A DNA stretch of 64,000 bases, from assembly GCF_015706575.1 (NCBI RefSeq), contig NW_024037074.1, positions 15,365,334 through 15,429,333 on the forward strand. Direction: 5' to 3'. Each line of letters begins with the position of its first letter. The first letter of the stretch is position 1. Source of the stretch: Patiria miniata (taxonomy: Eukaryota > Echinodermata > Asteroidea > Valvatida > Asterinidae). The position numbers and the translations under genes are program-made. Below the pieces are notes generated by a model, which had not been told where the DNA came from, did not search any database, and worked only from the letters and a program-made list of their open reading frames with translations. This document shows, in pieces, positions 32,189 through 47,100 of the stretch.

Positions 32189-35100
32189 ATGGCTGACATT
32201 GATGAGAATGACTTAGTCCGCCAGGCTGACGTTTCTGTTTACAACAAGAAACTGGCAAGTGTGCGCAAGAGGTCTTCAAAATCTCGCTTGTCGATTTGTC
32301 ATCATCGCCGAGGAAGTTCAAAGAAATACTTGAAGTCACGGATATGTCAAGAATGCCACGCAAAGGTAATAGATGTGCATGTCGTCAGGGATTAAAGCAT
32401 CGGAATGGCACTTAAAGTAAAGCATGATTTGCATCATCCATCTGAAGCAAGCATGGATCCAGATTGCAGGTTTTGGGGGTCGAAACACCCCCACATCCCC
32501 CCCCCCCCCCCCCCCCCCGACACCAAAAAAAGAGAGAAAGTTATAAGTAACAATGTGCTGCATATATAATGTCTGCCTGTCTGCAACAATTGGACATAAA
32601 AAATCTGATGGGTCTGAACCCCCCCCCCCATCCTCAACCAAAATTCTTGGATCCACCCTTTGTGAAGTTATGAAGCTGTTACTGTCAGAAAAGCGGTGCT
32701 GACCTCACAGTTATCAACTAGTGATCTTTAGCACTTGGCATGGACATTTCCGTTAAGCAAACATTGCCGCCCAGATATTTTCTCTATTTATCACTGTGTA
32801 CCTAAAGATATTAACGTTGATAATTGTGGTGTGTTCAGAGAAAAGGTCAGAGAAAAAACCTCAATAGCTATATCAATTTCATTACATGAATATGCATTGA
32901 CCAGCTGTGACAGCATAAGAGCTGTGCATTTTTGCCCATTTTAACCATAGGAAAACTGGTCTTTAACTTTAATCATATTCCTAGTTTGAGTGGTAATCCA
33001 ATGAGATAGCCTACCCCTTTTTTAATTAAAAATTGAACATGCTGCTCTAGCTCTTGAATCTGATATGGAAGAAGCATAGACACATCCGAGCTGAGCATGC
33101 TAACAATCCTATCACAAAGCCCCCCTTCAGTGGCGAAAGCATTGTACCAGATTTTGTTGTTCAGATAATCCATCACGAGACAGTGAACGGTTTCTCCATT
33201 AATGAGGATCATGTGTGTATACGCATGATCGCATGACCGGATTCGTCTATAGAATAATGTCACATTTCTTCAAGAAAGTAATCAAGGACACATGTATGCA
33301 TTTGTAATTTCATCAGGTAGATGAAAATTGCATATACCCCGGGCTGTTCAAAATATTGAATTTGTGTTCTCCTTAACCCATTTTCAATTTGTATGTTTTA
33401 ACGAAAAACATTTTTGCAACCTCTGAAAAATGGCTTTCATTTTTGTGTAGTAATGAATCGAACAGCCAAAAATTTGAATTTTGTAAGTAACTTACTAAAT
33501 GTAGGTGGATTTTTTTCGTTCAACATCATATGTGAATAACTTTTATTGCTATGAAAAAAGCAATTGAAAAAAAAAAATTTGAACTGGTCCGGTATTCTAG
33601 AGGTACCGTCACAGGTACATATCCAACCTCAGTTGTTTTAGTTTTCTTTTGATCAACCAGCTTAGTTTGATTTTGTGATTTCATTTTCAGCACAACCCAT
33701 CATGGATCCGAAACAACATCCGCATGAGGGAATGTATCCGGTTCACTCCGGCTCCTGTCGATCCGGAAAGGCCGGACCCATTGTAAGCAGTCAATTATAG
33801 CCATGGGCGTCACTAGTTTGAGGGGGTGGGGGTGGGGAGTGTGCTCCCTTCCCCTCCATTAACCATTTTTGTCGGCAAAATCGTCCTCCTTCAGACAAAA
33901 TCTTGTGTCCGTCGTCAAATGTGCATCCTTAGTCCGATAGAGATGAAATTTGCTAAAAAGGAAATTGTATTACAAATTAAGCTTCAAAATGGAATTACCC
34001 AAAATATGTATTAAAAAAAACCTTCAGAGTTTGGAGGTTTGACATTTTGATATAGTATTTGCAGTGCAGAGCAGAATAGTTTGCTGAAGTTTGTAAATAA
34101 GTGTGACATGGCTTCAATGTCCATAAAACAAGAAATTCTTTTTTGAACTTTCAGTCCAGATGATCCCAAATGCCAGTGTGGTAATCGCAAGTCAGACCAC
34201 GATGACCGTTTCTGCCATAACCCTGACACTAAGGCAAAGTGGAAGGTGGAGACCCACACCCACACCTGTACCACCAACGCCTTCGGGGAGATTGAGTTCA
34301 TTGGAGCTGCTGGGGCTGGGCTGGGGCTCAAGCTCAGAAAGGTAAGCTCATTACAGAAACATCTTTACTTAGTAAAAACTGGTTACCTACACCTTCCAAA
34401 CTTCAGAGAGAAAAAAACTTTTGCACGATTTTCCAATTTTATTTTTGGTTGCACATTGAACCCTTTAAAAATGCCCCTAAAAAAGAAAACAAAAATCTGA
34501 CAAACATGTTATGTTGCTTGATGTGAATGGAGATAATAATGGTTTGTCAGAATTTGTCAACTTTAAAAAAAAAAATCTTAAATGTTCACTTGGGAATTTC
34601 TGAGATAATGTTCTAGTGCACCACGTTAGGGAACACTCGGCTGATTTTGTGCCCAATTTCCGGATGCCACCGTTTTTGAATTTTGGACTAATGTTTATAC
34701 GGTTCAACAGCAAGCATTATTAAGGAAATGGTACCAGTTTTTAACTAAATTAATTTGAAGCTTGTCAAGCAAGAGGTTCGGCAACACTGTGTGAGGAATG
34801 TAGGTGGTAAATGTCAAAGTACGCCACGTTAGGGAACTCCGGTATATAAGTGTCTTTCCTTCCATACACAGTATGTACGAGTGGACCACAACATCCACCC
34901 AAATCGCCTGATGCAACTTCTGAACACTCAGTGGAATCTAGGCACTCCTAAGCTCCTCATCTCAGTCACGGGAGGGGCCAGAAACTTCCACATGAACACC
35001 AAACTCAAGAATGTCTTCCGAAAGGGCTTGATCAAGGCTGCTCTGAGCACTGGTAGGTTTAAGATTAGGACACAGCACAATTTCTTGACGTAGAAAATTG

Positions 35101-38100
35101 TGCTAACCTTATGAGCACTATTTCATGGCATGGATGTGCTAACGGTTGCGGGCGCATGTAGATTTCTATTGTAACGTAACTGATTTGAGCATATATCTTT
35201 TTCCTCTGAGGTAAGTGTCCTTTCTGTGAAATAGACGGAGGCTAGTTAGCAGGAAATTGTGTGCTTAGCAGCGCTATGAAATTGGGCCTTGGTTGAAATT
35301 TTGTAACAAATTCATGATAGGCATTAGTTTCCGGAAACTAGACATGTTTTCTTTCATTTTTCACCCGACATTTTTTTCCCATCGTGTTTTAACTTTTCAA
35401 TTGTTTTCACCTGAGAAGGGATATTTTGTGAGTGTCAATTCTGTCTGATGCTCACGTTTATGTGCATTCTTTACACATACATGATATTGATTTGTGAGCA
35501 TTTTGGTCAAAATTGTTCATGCACACTCAGCGGCGTACGTGCACGGCAGCGATACTACATGTCCTTCACTGGCTCTTGTTGTTGGGGAAAACAATGTCAT
35601 CTAATGTTTCCCAGTGGAGTCCATGTGGGTGATATGACAATGCTAATTAGTGTCATTGTACACGCCTGATTCAGCGCCTACCTTGGTAGATTCAAACAAT
35701 AAGGCAATTGCCTATGCGTGTGCCACATTGCTCATACATGAATGAAGGCCAATGTCTGTGATCAGTGAAATAAATCCAAACTGCCCAACCCTCCAGCATG
35801 ATTTTCCAATCAGCGGTCTTTATCATTTTCACCGTTGAGGGCGTACTAGTGCAATCAGTCCGTCAGTCGTTGTATTATTTTGATCACAGGTGCCTGGATC
35901 ATCACCGGTGGTACCCACGCCGGCGTCATGAAATACGTCGGTGATGCCATCAAGGATTATTCCCTAGCCAGTGGCATCACAGGACGATCCAACGTGGTTG
36001 CCATTGGCTTTGCCTCGTGGGGTGTTTTAGACCAAAGAGAGAAGCTTACAGCTGAAGAGGTGAGATGGATTAATGAGATCCAAGTCTAGTGTTGCTGTCA
36101 AAACAGTCGTGATGAATCACAAGTACAGCCCAAATCCAGTCCCAATAAATCACAAGTCCTCTCACAAGCCCAGTCACAATTAATAGGGGAAGCAGAAAAA
36201 CAGAGGGATGCCTCTTTTGTTAAAGGTAATATCCAACATTTGCAAACATCAAAAAACAAAACTACGAAATGATTATTAATACCTTACTTGACTGTAAGAA
36301 TAATAGTCTCAAGCATCCTGTAAAATTATGGCAACTGGTGTGCTGTCATTTTAAAGAAAAGTGGAATTTAATATCAATTCCCAACGATGGTTGGCAGATC
36401 ATCTTTGAAAAAAAAACTGACGTTTCTCCTATACCACCCCTAATTTACCAACTTAGATGGTCCACGTTTTGTTTGCAATTGGTTACTCATCCGGGAACGG
36501 GTGAAAGCCAGCTAGTCTGGGTCCCTGACCTGACAATTCCCGATGTCTATAAAGTGTTCCATTTCGTCTGGAGTAGGGTCTGGAAACCAGACTGTTTTTT
36601 CCAGCATCTATGAACACAAAACTTTAAACAGTCATCCATTTCTGAAAATTACAGCAAAAGCAAATGTATATTACCTTTAAAGTTCATTGCATATATGTGA
36701 GTTGACTTGGAACTTGTTGACATATGATTGACTTGTGATTGACTTTTATGATTCATGACATGGACCTAGAAATAAAGACTAGAAATAATTTAAACTGTAA
36801 CCGCTAAAAAAACGTTGATTTTTGTTGTTCCCACAGGGTCGATTTCCAGCTTACTACCGCATGGACGCCAAGAAGCCAAAAGGGGTGCTCCTAGACCCAA
36901 ACCACACCCACTTCATCCTGGCAGATGATGGGACCGTGGGTGAGTTTGGAGTGGAGATCAAACTCCGTGGCAAGATGGAGAAGGAAATCTCGGAGCAGAA
37001 GGTGTATGGAAACACAAGTGAGTCCTGTAAGACGCAAAGATACCAGCAAACTGCGCTTGGTAGAGGGAAGCACTGCTGAGCAAAACGTTTTTCTCCAAAA
37101 ATTAATCAAACTGGCTGGAATTCCACAAGAGAGTAGTACATGTACTCCAAAAGAATCCCTAAATAAGAAGATTTTAACCAATGTTTGAATAAGTTTTGTG
37201 TTTCAAGCTAACGTCAATTTTTCTTACCTAACGTGTATGTAACCATCCCATATCTCTCATCTGCCAAACACAAACAGTTTGGATCATATGAGTATTGAGA
37301 ACATGTGTAGCACCTACCATGAGTGTGGTGTCACCACAGAAGCAGCGTCGATATGTTGGTTGCAGGATAAATCTATGGTTAGACACAGATCCCATAGCAA
37401 TAGTCCATTTAAACAATTAAACATTAAAACTGGATATTCCCTGAACGATAACAAGTGGTCGTGGTGAATTAAAATTTCTCCCCAAAATAATTTTTATTTT
37501 GGGGTTATTTCAGATGTATCTGTGCCAGTGGTGTGCGTTGTGGTAGAGGGAGGTCCCAACACCATAGCCACTGTCTATGAAGCTGTCATGAACGGCACGC
37601 CGGCTGTCATCATCGCTGGATCGGGAAGAGCTGCAGACATTCTGGCGTTTGCTTTCCAGAGGGCGCCAGAGATAGAAAGGACTGTTAAGGACAGTGCAGG
37701 AAACTACAGGAAAGAGTGAGACATATATTCTTAGGCTACATTCAGATTACATGGCTACGGCTAACAATAGCACACATGATAATGGGGAATGGATTCAGCC
37801 ACATCCATAGGCGCATGTGTAATTGTAAGCCATATAGCTAAGTGACGCAGACATAGTCTTAAGAAATTCCATGATTCTGGCCTGTACAGTACTCAAGCAT
37901 CCGGAAGTGAAATGCCCTTCAAATTCCATTATACTACTCCTTTCCTTCAGGAAAAAGACCATGATCAGTGATTCATTGATGGTGCGGCTGGCCGACATGC
38001 TGTGTAAGGAGTTTGGTGAGAAGGAGTTGGACATTCAACTGAATCGCATCAAGGAGATGCTGATGAGAAGACATCTCGTCGCTGTCTATGAGCTGGGAAG

Positions 38101-41100
38101 CGGGGATATTGACAGTGTCATCCTACATGCTCTCCTCACAGGTACATCTGAAAAAGACTCATTTTTATGACCTCAATTATTAGTCGTTACTCCTACCCTT
38201 GAGAAAACACAAAGCATTGGACATTTAACTAGTTAGTAATATTTGTTGATGTTGCTTGTTTCTAACAGCCAACAAAGGCAGCGCCCAAGACCAGTTGCAG
38301 CTAGCTCAGATGTGGAACAGAGTGGACGTGGCCAAGCGAGAAATCTTCACTGAGGACTGGGAATGGAAGGTAAGCTATTGACTGGTTACCAGTGTAAGTG
38401 CCATGCAGTGTTTATATGCTTGCCACTGGTTCTCAGCAGATTTTCTTTTAAAAAGTGCATATTTGCTGAGTTATGTTATCTGCTAAGAATCTCCAACATA
38501 TTGGACAGCCGTCACTAATTACTATGTAAGTGCACTCCCTACCATAAAATCTAGCTATTATGTCATCCTGAGTGAATCCCCTGTCAGAACTATGACACTT
38601 TTTTTCATTCCTTGCCGAACAGAAAGGCGATTTAGACGACGCCCTTCACTATGCCCTGGTCAACAATCAGACAGACTTTGTCAAACTCTTCATGGAGAAC
38701 GGAGTCAGCTTGAAAGATTACCTGACGATCAGAGAACTCACCCTCCTCTATAATGAGGTAAAGCACAGAGACATCGTGGTGGACTTGTAAGCAGTTGTTT
38801 AATGCAGTAGACGTTACCATAGTGGACACGTAATGGTCCAAAAGCAGTCACAGTAGAGTTGCAGCTGCCAATGCTTGTATAATTGCACATGAAGTTCTGA
38901 AGGCAAAGTGGATGGTTGTTTTAGTCCAAAGTTCTACTGCAGCTACGCACGTCACATTGTGCATCCTCAAACTTCTTTCAATTTGTGCTCTCCAAACGCG
39001 CAAAATCTAGAATCAAACTGCTATTATCTGGATTGGGGATGGCTCACATTGTTATCTTTTTAAGAAAAGGTTTCATTTCAGGTTTTTGTTTTACAATATA
39101 TTTCAGGTTAAGAAGAATACTTTGTTGTATGAACTGCTCGACAAACAAAGGGGCAAGGTGAGTGTGCATTTTTATTTTTGAGTATTTTTGCCATCGTTCT
39201 TTGTCAATCAAAGTGTTGTGAATTGTGGTGTCTCTCGTATAAATTCCTATTGCTCCTCTTAAGTTCATTTTTGTGATCCTTTGAATTAGTCTTCAAGGTT
39301 CACCCTGATCGTTGTAGGAGAAGTGATCCAGTAACTCCTTATAAAAACTACGGGATTATAGTGCTGAGGTCTTGGGTTCACATCCTGGGACAGTCAAAAT
39401 TTCCATTTCCTCTCAAATGAATTCAAACATTTGATCCATTTATTCAGTCTTCGAGGAAGTTCACCCTGATCGACGTGGGTAAAGTGCTTCAGGAACTGAC
39501 CACGGACACCTACAAGCCCTTGTATCTCAGTCAAAAGGACAAGTTCATGCTGTCAGAGAGTGAAATCAACAAGGGAAGGGAGCGACCTGTGACGGAGGTG
39601 GGAGAGGTAGGCAGCCGGCTCTCAATGGCAGAGGGCATCAGGAACATATCCAATGCAATGGCTCGACCGGGTAAGGAAAAAGATTTTTTGTTCAAATCTT
39701 AGCGGCAGAGAGTCAAGTTTGATACTAAATCTGCTTGGACGCATATGCCCTGAAAACTTTGTAAGTTTTCACACGCACGTAGAATGCACTTAAACAATAC
39801 ATAATTTGTTCAGGCAAACATGGTAAATAGTCGGTGTCCTTGGGCATGATGTTTTACGGCAATTGCTTCACCAAGAGCGAATGGATGACGTTTGAAAGCT
39901 TAAGATCAATAACTAATACTATAAATATACATGTATTTTGATTAATGATATTTCTTAAGGGATTTGAAAGTGGTAGTTGGACTATTATCAAAAGGTATGA
40001 ATAAAGTTATGATATTTAGTAATTATGTTTGGTATTTATTATTAGTATTCTTGTTCTGTTTTTTTCTTTCTGTACCAGACTCACCAGAGAAGAACCGTGA
40101 TTTCCGCAGTCCTGTGAGGGAGCTCTTCCTGTTCGCCGTCTTGCAGAATCGGGCCGAGATGGCACGCATGTTCTGGGAAGAAGGCAAGGAGGCCATACCT
40201 AGCGCCCTGACTGCAAGCAAGATATTGACATCATTGGCAGCCAAGGAACCTGACCCTGACCATAGTGTCGTCATGGAGTTACATGCTGCGTAAGTTTGCA
40301 CTCTGTATTACAAGTTGGTAATTGGCTTTTCTAAACAGAAGTATCCTGCACTTGTACATTATTTCAAATTTTTCTGGCTGTGTTATGCTGCAAATCTGGC
40401 TATGTGCAAAACTTAGTGGTTATAAATTGTTCATTAAATTGGATGATATCAATTGCTACTGACTTCCAACAAACATTATTATGAACTCTGTGACTTTCTT
40501 GTGATGGACTGTGCTACATCACTGAATACATGCAAAGTAATGGCCTAGTGTCTATGAGTCTCTCCCACATTTTATCCTACGCACAGGAGTTACGAAGAAT
40601 TGGCCTTGGGTGTTCTGAACGAATGCTACAACGACGACCAAGACCGCACCTCCCTCCTGCTGGTCAGGGAGCAAGAGAATTGGGGCAAGACCACTAGCCT
40701 GAGTCTAGCCAAACAGGGCGACAATAAGAACTTCATCGCTCACACAGGAGTCCAGAATCTACTGACGGAGATCTGGAATGGCAAGCTGTCGGATGAGAAC
40801 AATTACTGGCTGGTGAGTATAGACACGGAGTTACACAATATGAAATTTCATCTTAACGTGTGATATCATCCAAAAGATTCCACACCTGTACCTGGATCGC
40901 ATTGACTGGATCAAAAATTAGTCTTTTCATTGTCTGAGAATTTATGAAGTAATTTGTATCGTTGGTTATGGGGACCTGATCCAAACTGGAACTGGTTCCT
41001 GATATCAACGGTCTTTGAGAACCCAGTTCTGATGCACAGCCGTACCCCTTGAAATACTTTGGTAATGGTATGCTCTTGGAAGTCACAGATGGTGGGGTCT

Positions 41101-44100
41101 GGTCTATGTAAAGTCACATCGAAACATTTCATTATTAATCAGTTGGAATCACAAACTTCCAAACTGATACACAGTGAAGGGTCTGTACAAGCCACTGGAT
41201 GTTGAATACCATAATCATTTTTTGTTGTTTTGTGTTGCTATCAGCTGTGGGTGTGTACCTTCCTACCTCCCCTGATTCCTTGCATCGTCAAGTTCCGGGA
41301 AGATGAGAAAAGGGAGGAAGAGGACGTCATCTTGAAACAGAGGAAGAGCATCAAGAAACAGGTCAGTGTCTTGCAATGAACCCTTCCTGCATGTCCATCA
41401 AACAGTAGAGTCAGTCAAGTCTGTCACGAGCCAATGAGCATTTATCTCCAGTTTCAGTGGCATGAAACGACTGAGAATATTTCTATTCCCCTGGATGGGA
41501 TGCAAGTCCATCTCAGGTTTTTCCCCAGCAAATATTGGTACCCATTTATACTCCTGGGTGGAGAGAGACAAGTGGGGGTGAAGTGGCTTGCCCAAGACCG
41601 CAATCAAACAGTACGCATTGACTAAACTGAACTTTTGATCAACTGACCATGATAGCTATGTCAAAAATCAGTCACAAAAACTCTGAGAAATGTACGGAAA
41701 TGAAATGATGGCGGGGTGAAGGCCAAATTGTGTAGAGTTCATTAGGGAGAAACTTCTACGGGTTAGGTTTCGAACATTCTCGTTTGGAGTTTGAGTGGTG
41801 TTATTATTGGAAATGCATGAAAAGCAAATGATCCTATATGCCTATGAATGTAGTGACATCATTCTTGGTTAACATAGAGTTTTGTACTGGAGCTAGGTGG
41901 GGAGGAGGGGGCATTGTTGGCACCTTGCTTCCATAAGATTGCTCGCAATTAAACAAAGCATAGAATCATTACATCTCTAGTCTATAAAAAGCATGAGTTT
42001 GTATTAACAAACAACAAATTGAGTTTAAATAACTAACACTTGTACCGTTGAATTGTGATCCTGTTGCAGTCAAAAACTCATGAGGTAGCTGGTGGACAGA
42101 ACGGTGGACAGAACGGTGGACAGAACGGCACCTACAATGAAGTCTTGGAGTTGTCTGCGCTACAAAATGTTGAGGAAAATGAAGCCCCGTACGCCAACAA
42201 CGTAGAGTAGGTTTATGACGTATTCATTGAAGTTGCTGCACAAAATACCATGTCGTGCAGTCACTTCAGTGGAGTGATTTTGTAATTTTGTTTCTTCTAG
42301 GGATTTGAAAATTCACTTAAATGTGTACTTTATACTTGTCCTTTCTGAGTGATTTTGGAACTACGTTTTGTTTTCATGTGTAATAAAGGCTTAGCGCCCA
42401 TCGTTTGTAATTTGTGCATTTCAACATTCTAGGATCTCGATTTCAAATCAAAAGTTACTGAATTATGTTTTGAATTGGGCCTGAAGTCAGCGTCCGTGAC
42501 ACGTTCTCACTGAGCCGATCCGACGAATTATAGCAACCAGGCGCATGTGTGCGTCGTGTCAATGCTTGTGCACGCCTCGCCGAATAAAAAAACGAACTAC
42601 TAACGGAAATTTCCAACGATGCATCCTTAAACGCATCGTTGGAAAGGCCTTCTTTCATTGATTTCTTCAAAATGACAGCTTGCCAGAAGAATAATTTCAC
42701 AGGGAATTTAGTCCCATAACTTAAATCCAGTATGTTTCTTGACAAAAATTATGTCAGTTACTTTTTGGAGAGCTGCAAATGATGGACTGTACCTTAAATG
42801 TCATCAACACTGTGGCTTTTGGAATGATCCAAACTCAGAACAGCTAGGTCAACAGTTAAAGGAACTGCAAACAAAGGGCCATGTTGCTCAGTAGGTATAG
42901 CATCCAGGTTTTTCACACCACAAGTCAAAGGTTCGCATCCCGCTTTAAGTCAATATTCTCTAAATCAACTGATCAATAGTAGATTATGTGGGGATGATTT
43001 TTAATATTCCAGTGACGGTGATCAAGCAGAGAATGAAGATCCAGATAAGTATCATGAGACAGCGGACATTGACATCACCAGCAGCGGCAAGAAACTGGCC
43101 TGGTGGCAACGCTTCTCTCTCTTCTACAACGCACCGATCATCACCTTCAGACACAACTTGGTGAGTGAGCTTTAAAAGATTGCATTTTTCCCCCCAGTCA
43201 ACACAGCCTGGATATTGCCGGAAACCTGCAAGAAAAATTGCATTCATTTACTTCTTACTAAGAATGTCCCATACTTGTTCCAAAAACAGCATCCAGAAAG
43301 AACTTATGAACAAAATTAGAAAACTTAAGTTTTTCAATTCTTCCTTATCACCCTCAATTAATCCTAAATGCCAGGTTTGCAACGGAGAATAAATCTGATG
43401 TTTACAAAGTGTAATATCACCAAAGTTTAAAAAACTTTAATTGCCTGTCCAAAGATAATCGCATCTCAATAAAAAAAAAATTGTGGTGCCAATTAATGTT
43501 TTGAATCTGATGTATTAACTGTCTCAGAAAGAATTCCTCACATGGATATCACTAATTTTTCCCTTCAGTGACCTATCAAACATCAGAAAGCGATAACATG
43601 TCCCTAAAGAGTCCAATTTAGAAGGGAAACTATTTAAGCATTTACTGAGAAAACACTTGTTCATTTGTTCAGATTTGTTCAGAATTTTTCAGACCAGTCT
43701 CGTAGGGTTTGTGCACAGGGTGTCAAGTGATGTCCAGGTATGGACCTCTTTTCATTTTCTTATCCCTTGTTCAACATCGTAAAACCTTGCTTAATCGTTG
43801 TCTTTGACAGTTGTCTTACTTGGTGTTCTTGCTGTTGTTCAGCTACATCATCCTGGCTAATTTCACGCCTACCATCTCTATCTTTGAGATGGTCCTCATC
43901 GGCTGGGTGGGCTCACTCTACCTGGAGGAGTTACGACAGGTAGGAGGATACCCATAGTATACAAATATTGAGTGGCTCAGAGTGGAATGGGAGGAATATT
44001 ATCGCAAGGTAAAATCTAGACTTTTCCATTTCACGAGGCGAAGCCGAGTGAACTGGAAAAGTCCAGATTTTACCGAGCAATAATATTCCTCCCATTTCAC

Positions 44101-47100
44101 AATTTAAAGCCACTCAATATTTGTTTTATATAACTGACAAATAGATCCTTGTCATTTGATATACTTGAACTTTTATTTCAATATAAAATTGGTGGAAAAT
44201 GTATTCTCTCTTCAAAACCACCCCTTCACAAAATTGTTTGAACCCAACTCTGTAATAATAATAATAATAATTTGGGAGGCTAATCATCCTTACTCGCAGC
44301 TGGTATGCTGAATTGCCAAGGACGCGGCTACAACGTGGTCGTCATCGGCTGGCTCTTTGGAACAATACGCAACGCTGAACGCGCACACCATCATGCATTT
44401 GCTTACAAATACCGCGTCACAGAACAAGGATGATCCTAACTGTTGAATAGTAAATCCCATTTCCTATGAGCGAATGGGACTTTTTGAGCCCCGGCGTGAG
44501 TGGGAGCAATAACAAATGTCACGTGATGTGAGTTCCACCAATCAAATGACAAGGATCTGTATGTCAGTTATATAAACTGGATTAGAACACCGGAGCCAAT
44601 TTTATCGTACTTTATTGACAATGAGGAGAGATTGTATACCCTGGTTTGCTGCCTACCGTACCGTTGGCTTTGGCTATCCAGCTGAGAATCGGGTCCAAAT
44701 GTTCATCATTATTATAATTATTATTTTTTTGAAAATAATTTTGTTTGCAGTACAGCTTTTACGAGAACCCCTTTGACAAAAGACAAACATCTCTGAGAAG
44801 TGAAACCAAACAAATTCGTGTCTAAAGATCAGAGAAAACCAAACGTGAAATTAGTTTATTTTTTAACTTAATTTCTTTCTTTATTTCCTGAGTAGATTGC
44901 TCAAGGGGAGTCCAACAGCTGGCGAGTGCGCTTCTGGTTCTGGATCTCAGATTACTGGAACATGGTAGACATTGCCACCTTGGTGCTCTTTGCTGTCGGG
45001 GTAGCTCTGCGATTCTTTGATCATCTCTTTGACTACGCTCGCATCATCCTAGCGTTGGACTTGGCCATCTTCTACATCCGCATCCTGCAGATATTCTCCG
45101 TCAGTAAGAACCTGGGACCAAAGCTGATCATGATTGCCAAGATGGTAAGCAACTCTCTGACTTAAACCTCACAGAACTTTCCAAATCCACTAATAGACCG
45201 ATCCACTTGGTCCTATGATTGGTCAGATTGGGTTATTGGATCGTTCTATTGTCAGATTACGGAGGTGCAGCCCAGAACCAGTTACGTCGGATGACATGTA
45301 TACACCCAAATGTTTTGCCGTATTCGGGACGTATAAACACGCAGTGAGCGAGGCCGGAAATATCCGTCTGCGACTCGCTCGCAGCGAGTGAGGTCGGAAA
45401 TACCAGGGTGTGCTACCCGCAGATGACGGCTTGAGCCCGTCTGGCATCGAGGTTCGCAAAAAATATCCCGCGCCTGGGTCCGGTCAATGTCAAAATAATC
45501 CCGGCGCGAAGTGGTTAATTATGAAAGTTTCAGCATAAAGAATTTGTTTCCAGGTTCCTGCAAAGCAGTGGATGTTGGAAAATTTAAAATGGTGCCTATA
45601 AAACTGCTGAAGGAGTAATTAGCAATAAGAGACCATTTGTCAAGTTTGGATGGATTGAAATAAGCTCATGCAGTTCAGCCTTGCTCCCCTTCCCAAAAAA
45701 AAAAGAAATTATGTCCGTTTTATTTCTTAGAATCGACTTTGATAGCAAATTTGATAATCTCTGTGCAGCTGAGTTTAGTCTGAAGTCTACTTTTGACGTA
45801 ATACTTTAGATGATGTGAGTGAGAATTAAATGGCCGAATTGAATCACCCTGGTCCAATTCATCAATTCAAACTCTTTTTAATTATTTTTCTAAATAGATG
45901 GTTGACCTGGCCTTCTTCGTTGCCATCCTGTGCGTGTTTCTCATCGCCTACGGTGTAGCCTCCCAAGCGATACTCTACCCCAACGGCACAAGCTTCCGAG
46001 AGGTCATTACCGGGGTCTTCTTCAAGGCTTACTTCCAGATGTATGGAGAGTTGTTCCTGGAAGACATCGAAGGTAAACAATTTCTGTTGAAAGGAGCTAT
46101 GTCAACCTTGGCCTGGTTTGGGCCATGTCCGAATCACTACGGCTACAGCTGTATATAACACTTGCACCTATGGAAGCCATTGGCTAGCCACTGCAGTCAC
46201 TTCCCATAGACTCCTGCATTATTGCCGGTTGTAGGCGAGTGATTCGGACACGGCCTTTGTTCGTTGATCAGTGGAATGTGGGTATTTACTGTCGTTGTTG
46301 TTTCCGTCTGTTTTAGTGTTGGGAGGGTTTTCTCCAGGACAGGTCTGGACAGCACAGGTCTGGGTTTTTAAATGACCTATTTTTCCATTTTTGGGTTAAT
46401 GGCTTTTGATGAATGCCTTCTCAACACAAACATTGACAAACCACTAACGTTAGGGTGTGATTGCTCAGTTTGGACCCCATTATGATTTCCTTCATTTGTT
46501 TGATTGTTTTTAAGGCAACAACGGCTGTTCTGATGACCCCGCACTGATTGAGGCTGGGGCCCCACGATGCCCTCAGTATTCCACTATTGGTGTCATCCTA
46601 CTGGCCATATATATGATGCTGAGTAATGTACTACTCCTGAACCTACTCATTGCTATGTTCAGGTAAGACAAGTGGCAATGATTAACCTAATATTGATATG
46701 ATGACCCCGCACTGATTGAGGCTGGGGCCCCACGATGCCCTCAGTATTCCACTATTGGTGTCATCCTACTGGCCATATATATGATGCTGAGTAATGTACT
46801 ACTTCTGAACCTACTCATTGCTATGTTCAGGTAAGACAAGTGGCAATGATTAACCTAATATTGATATTCATTCATTAATACCTCAGACAGTTTATCCATT
46901 CCCATTTGTTGAGAGCCCGTCACGTGGGTAGTTTTAACCAATTCATGCCGGGATTTTTTTGACAAGAACGGAACGAGGCGTAAGATTACTTTTCACTCGT
47001 CCTCATGCCAGGCGGGTTGAAGTCATCACCCTCGGGCAGCACACTCATATTTCCAGCCTCGCTCGCTGCGAGCCAGTCGCTGATAGATATTTCCGGCCTT

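Larger units (their letters stand above)
32189..39670 (+). other. Gene B: N-terminal leader and MHR exons (SLOG-like nucleotide-binding region)
   Basis: Exon 1 encodes a 59-residue basic leader (MADIDEN..., [14 protein letters not shown]). Exon 2 gives [18 protein letters not shown], matching the 'SWIPENIKKKECVYF' start of human TRPM2 MHR1. Exons 3-7 hold the Rossmann-like pocket: [63 protein letters not shown] and [16 protein letters not shown]. In vertebrate TRPM2 this region forms an ADP-ribose site. Exons 8-12 are helical MHR3/4 repeats ([31 protein letters not shown]). Confidence 0.9.

Noticed and set aside
36269-36613. 114-codon open frame in gene B intron 5
   Set aside because: It lies in sequence absent from the same intron of gene C and shows no domain; probably part of the inserted repeat.
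46700-46832. Second S6 exon as a mutually exclusive alternative exon
   Set aside because: No polypyrimidine tract or AG acceptor precedes the copy, and it is nearly identical to the first, so alternative use is unlikely.
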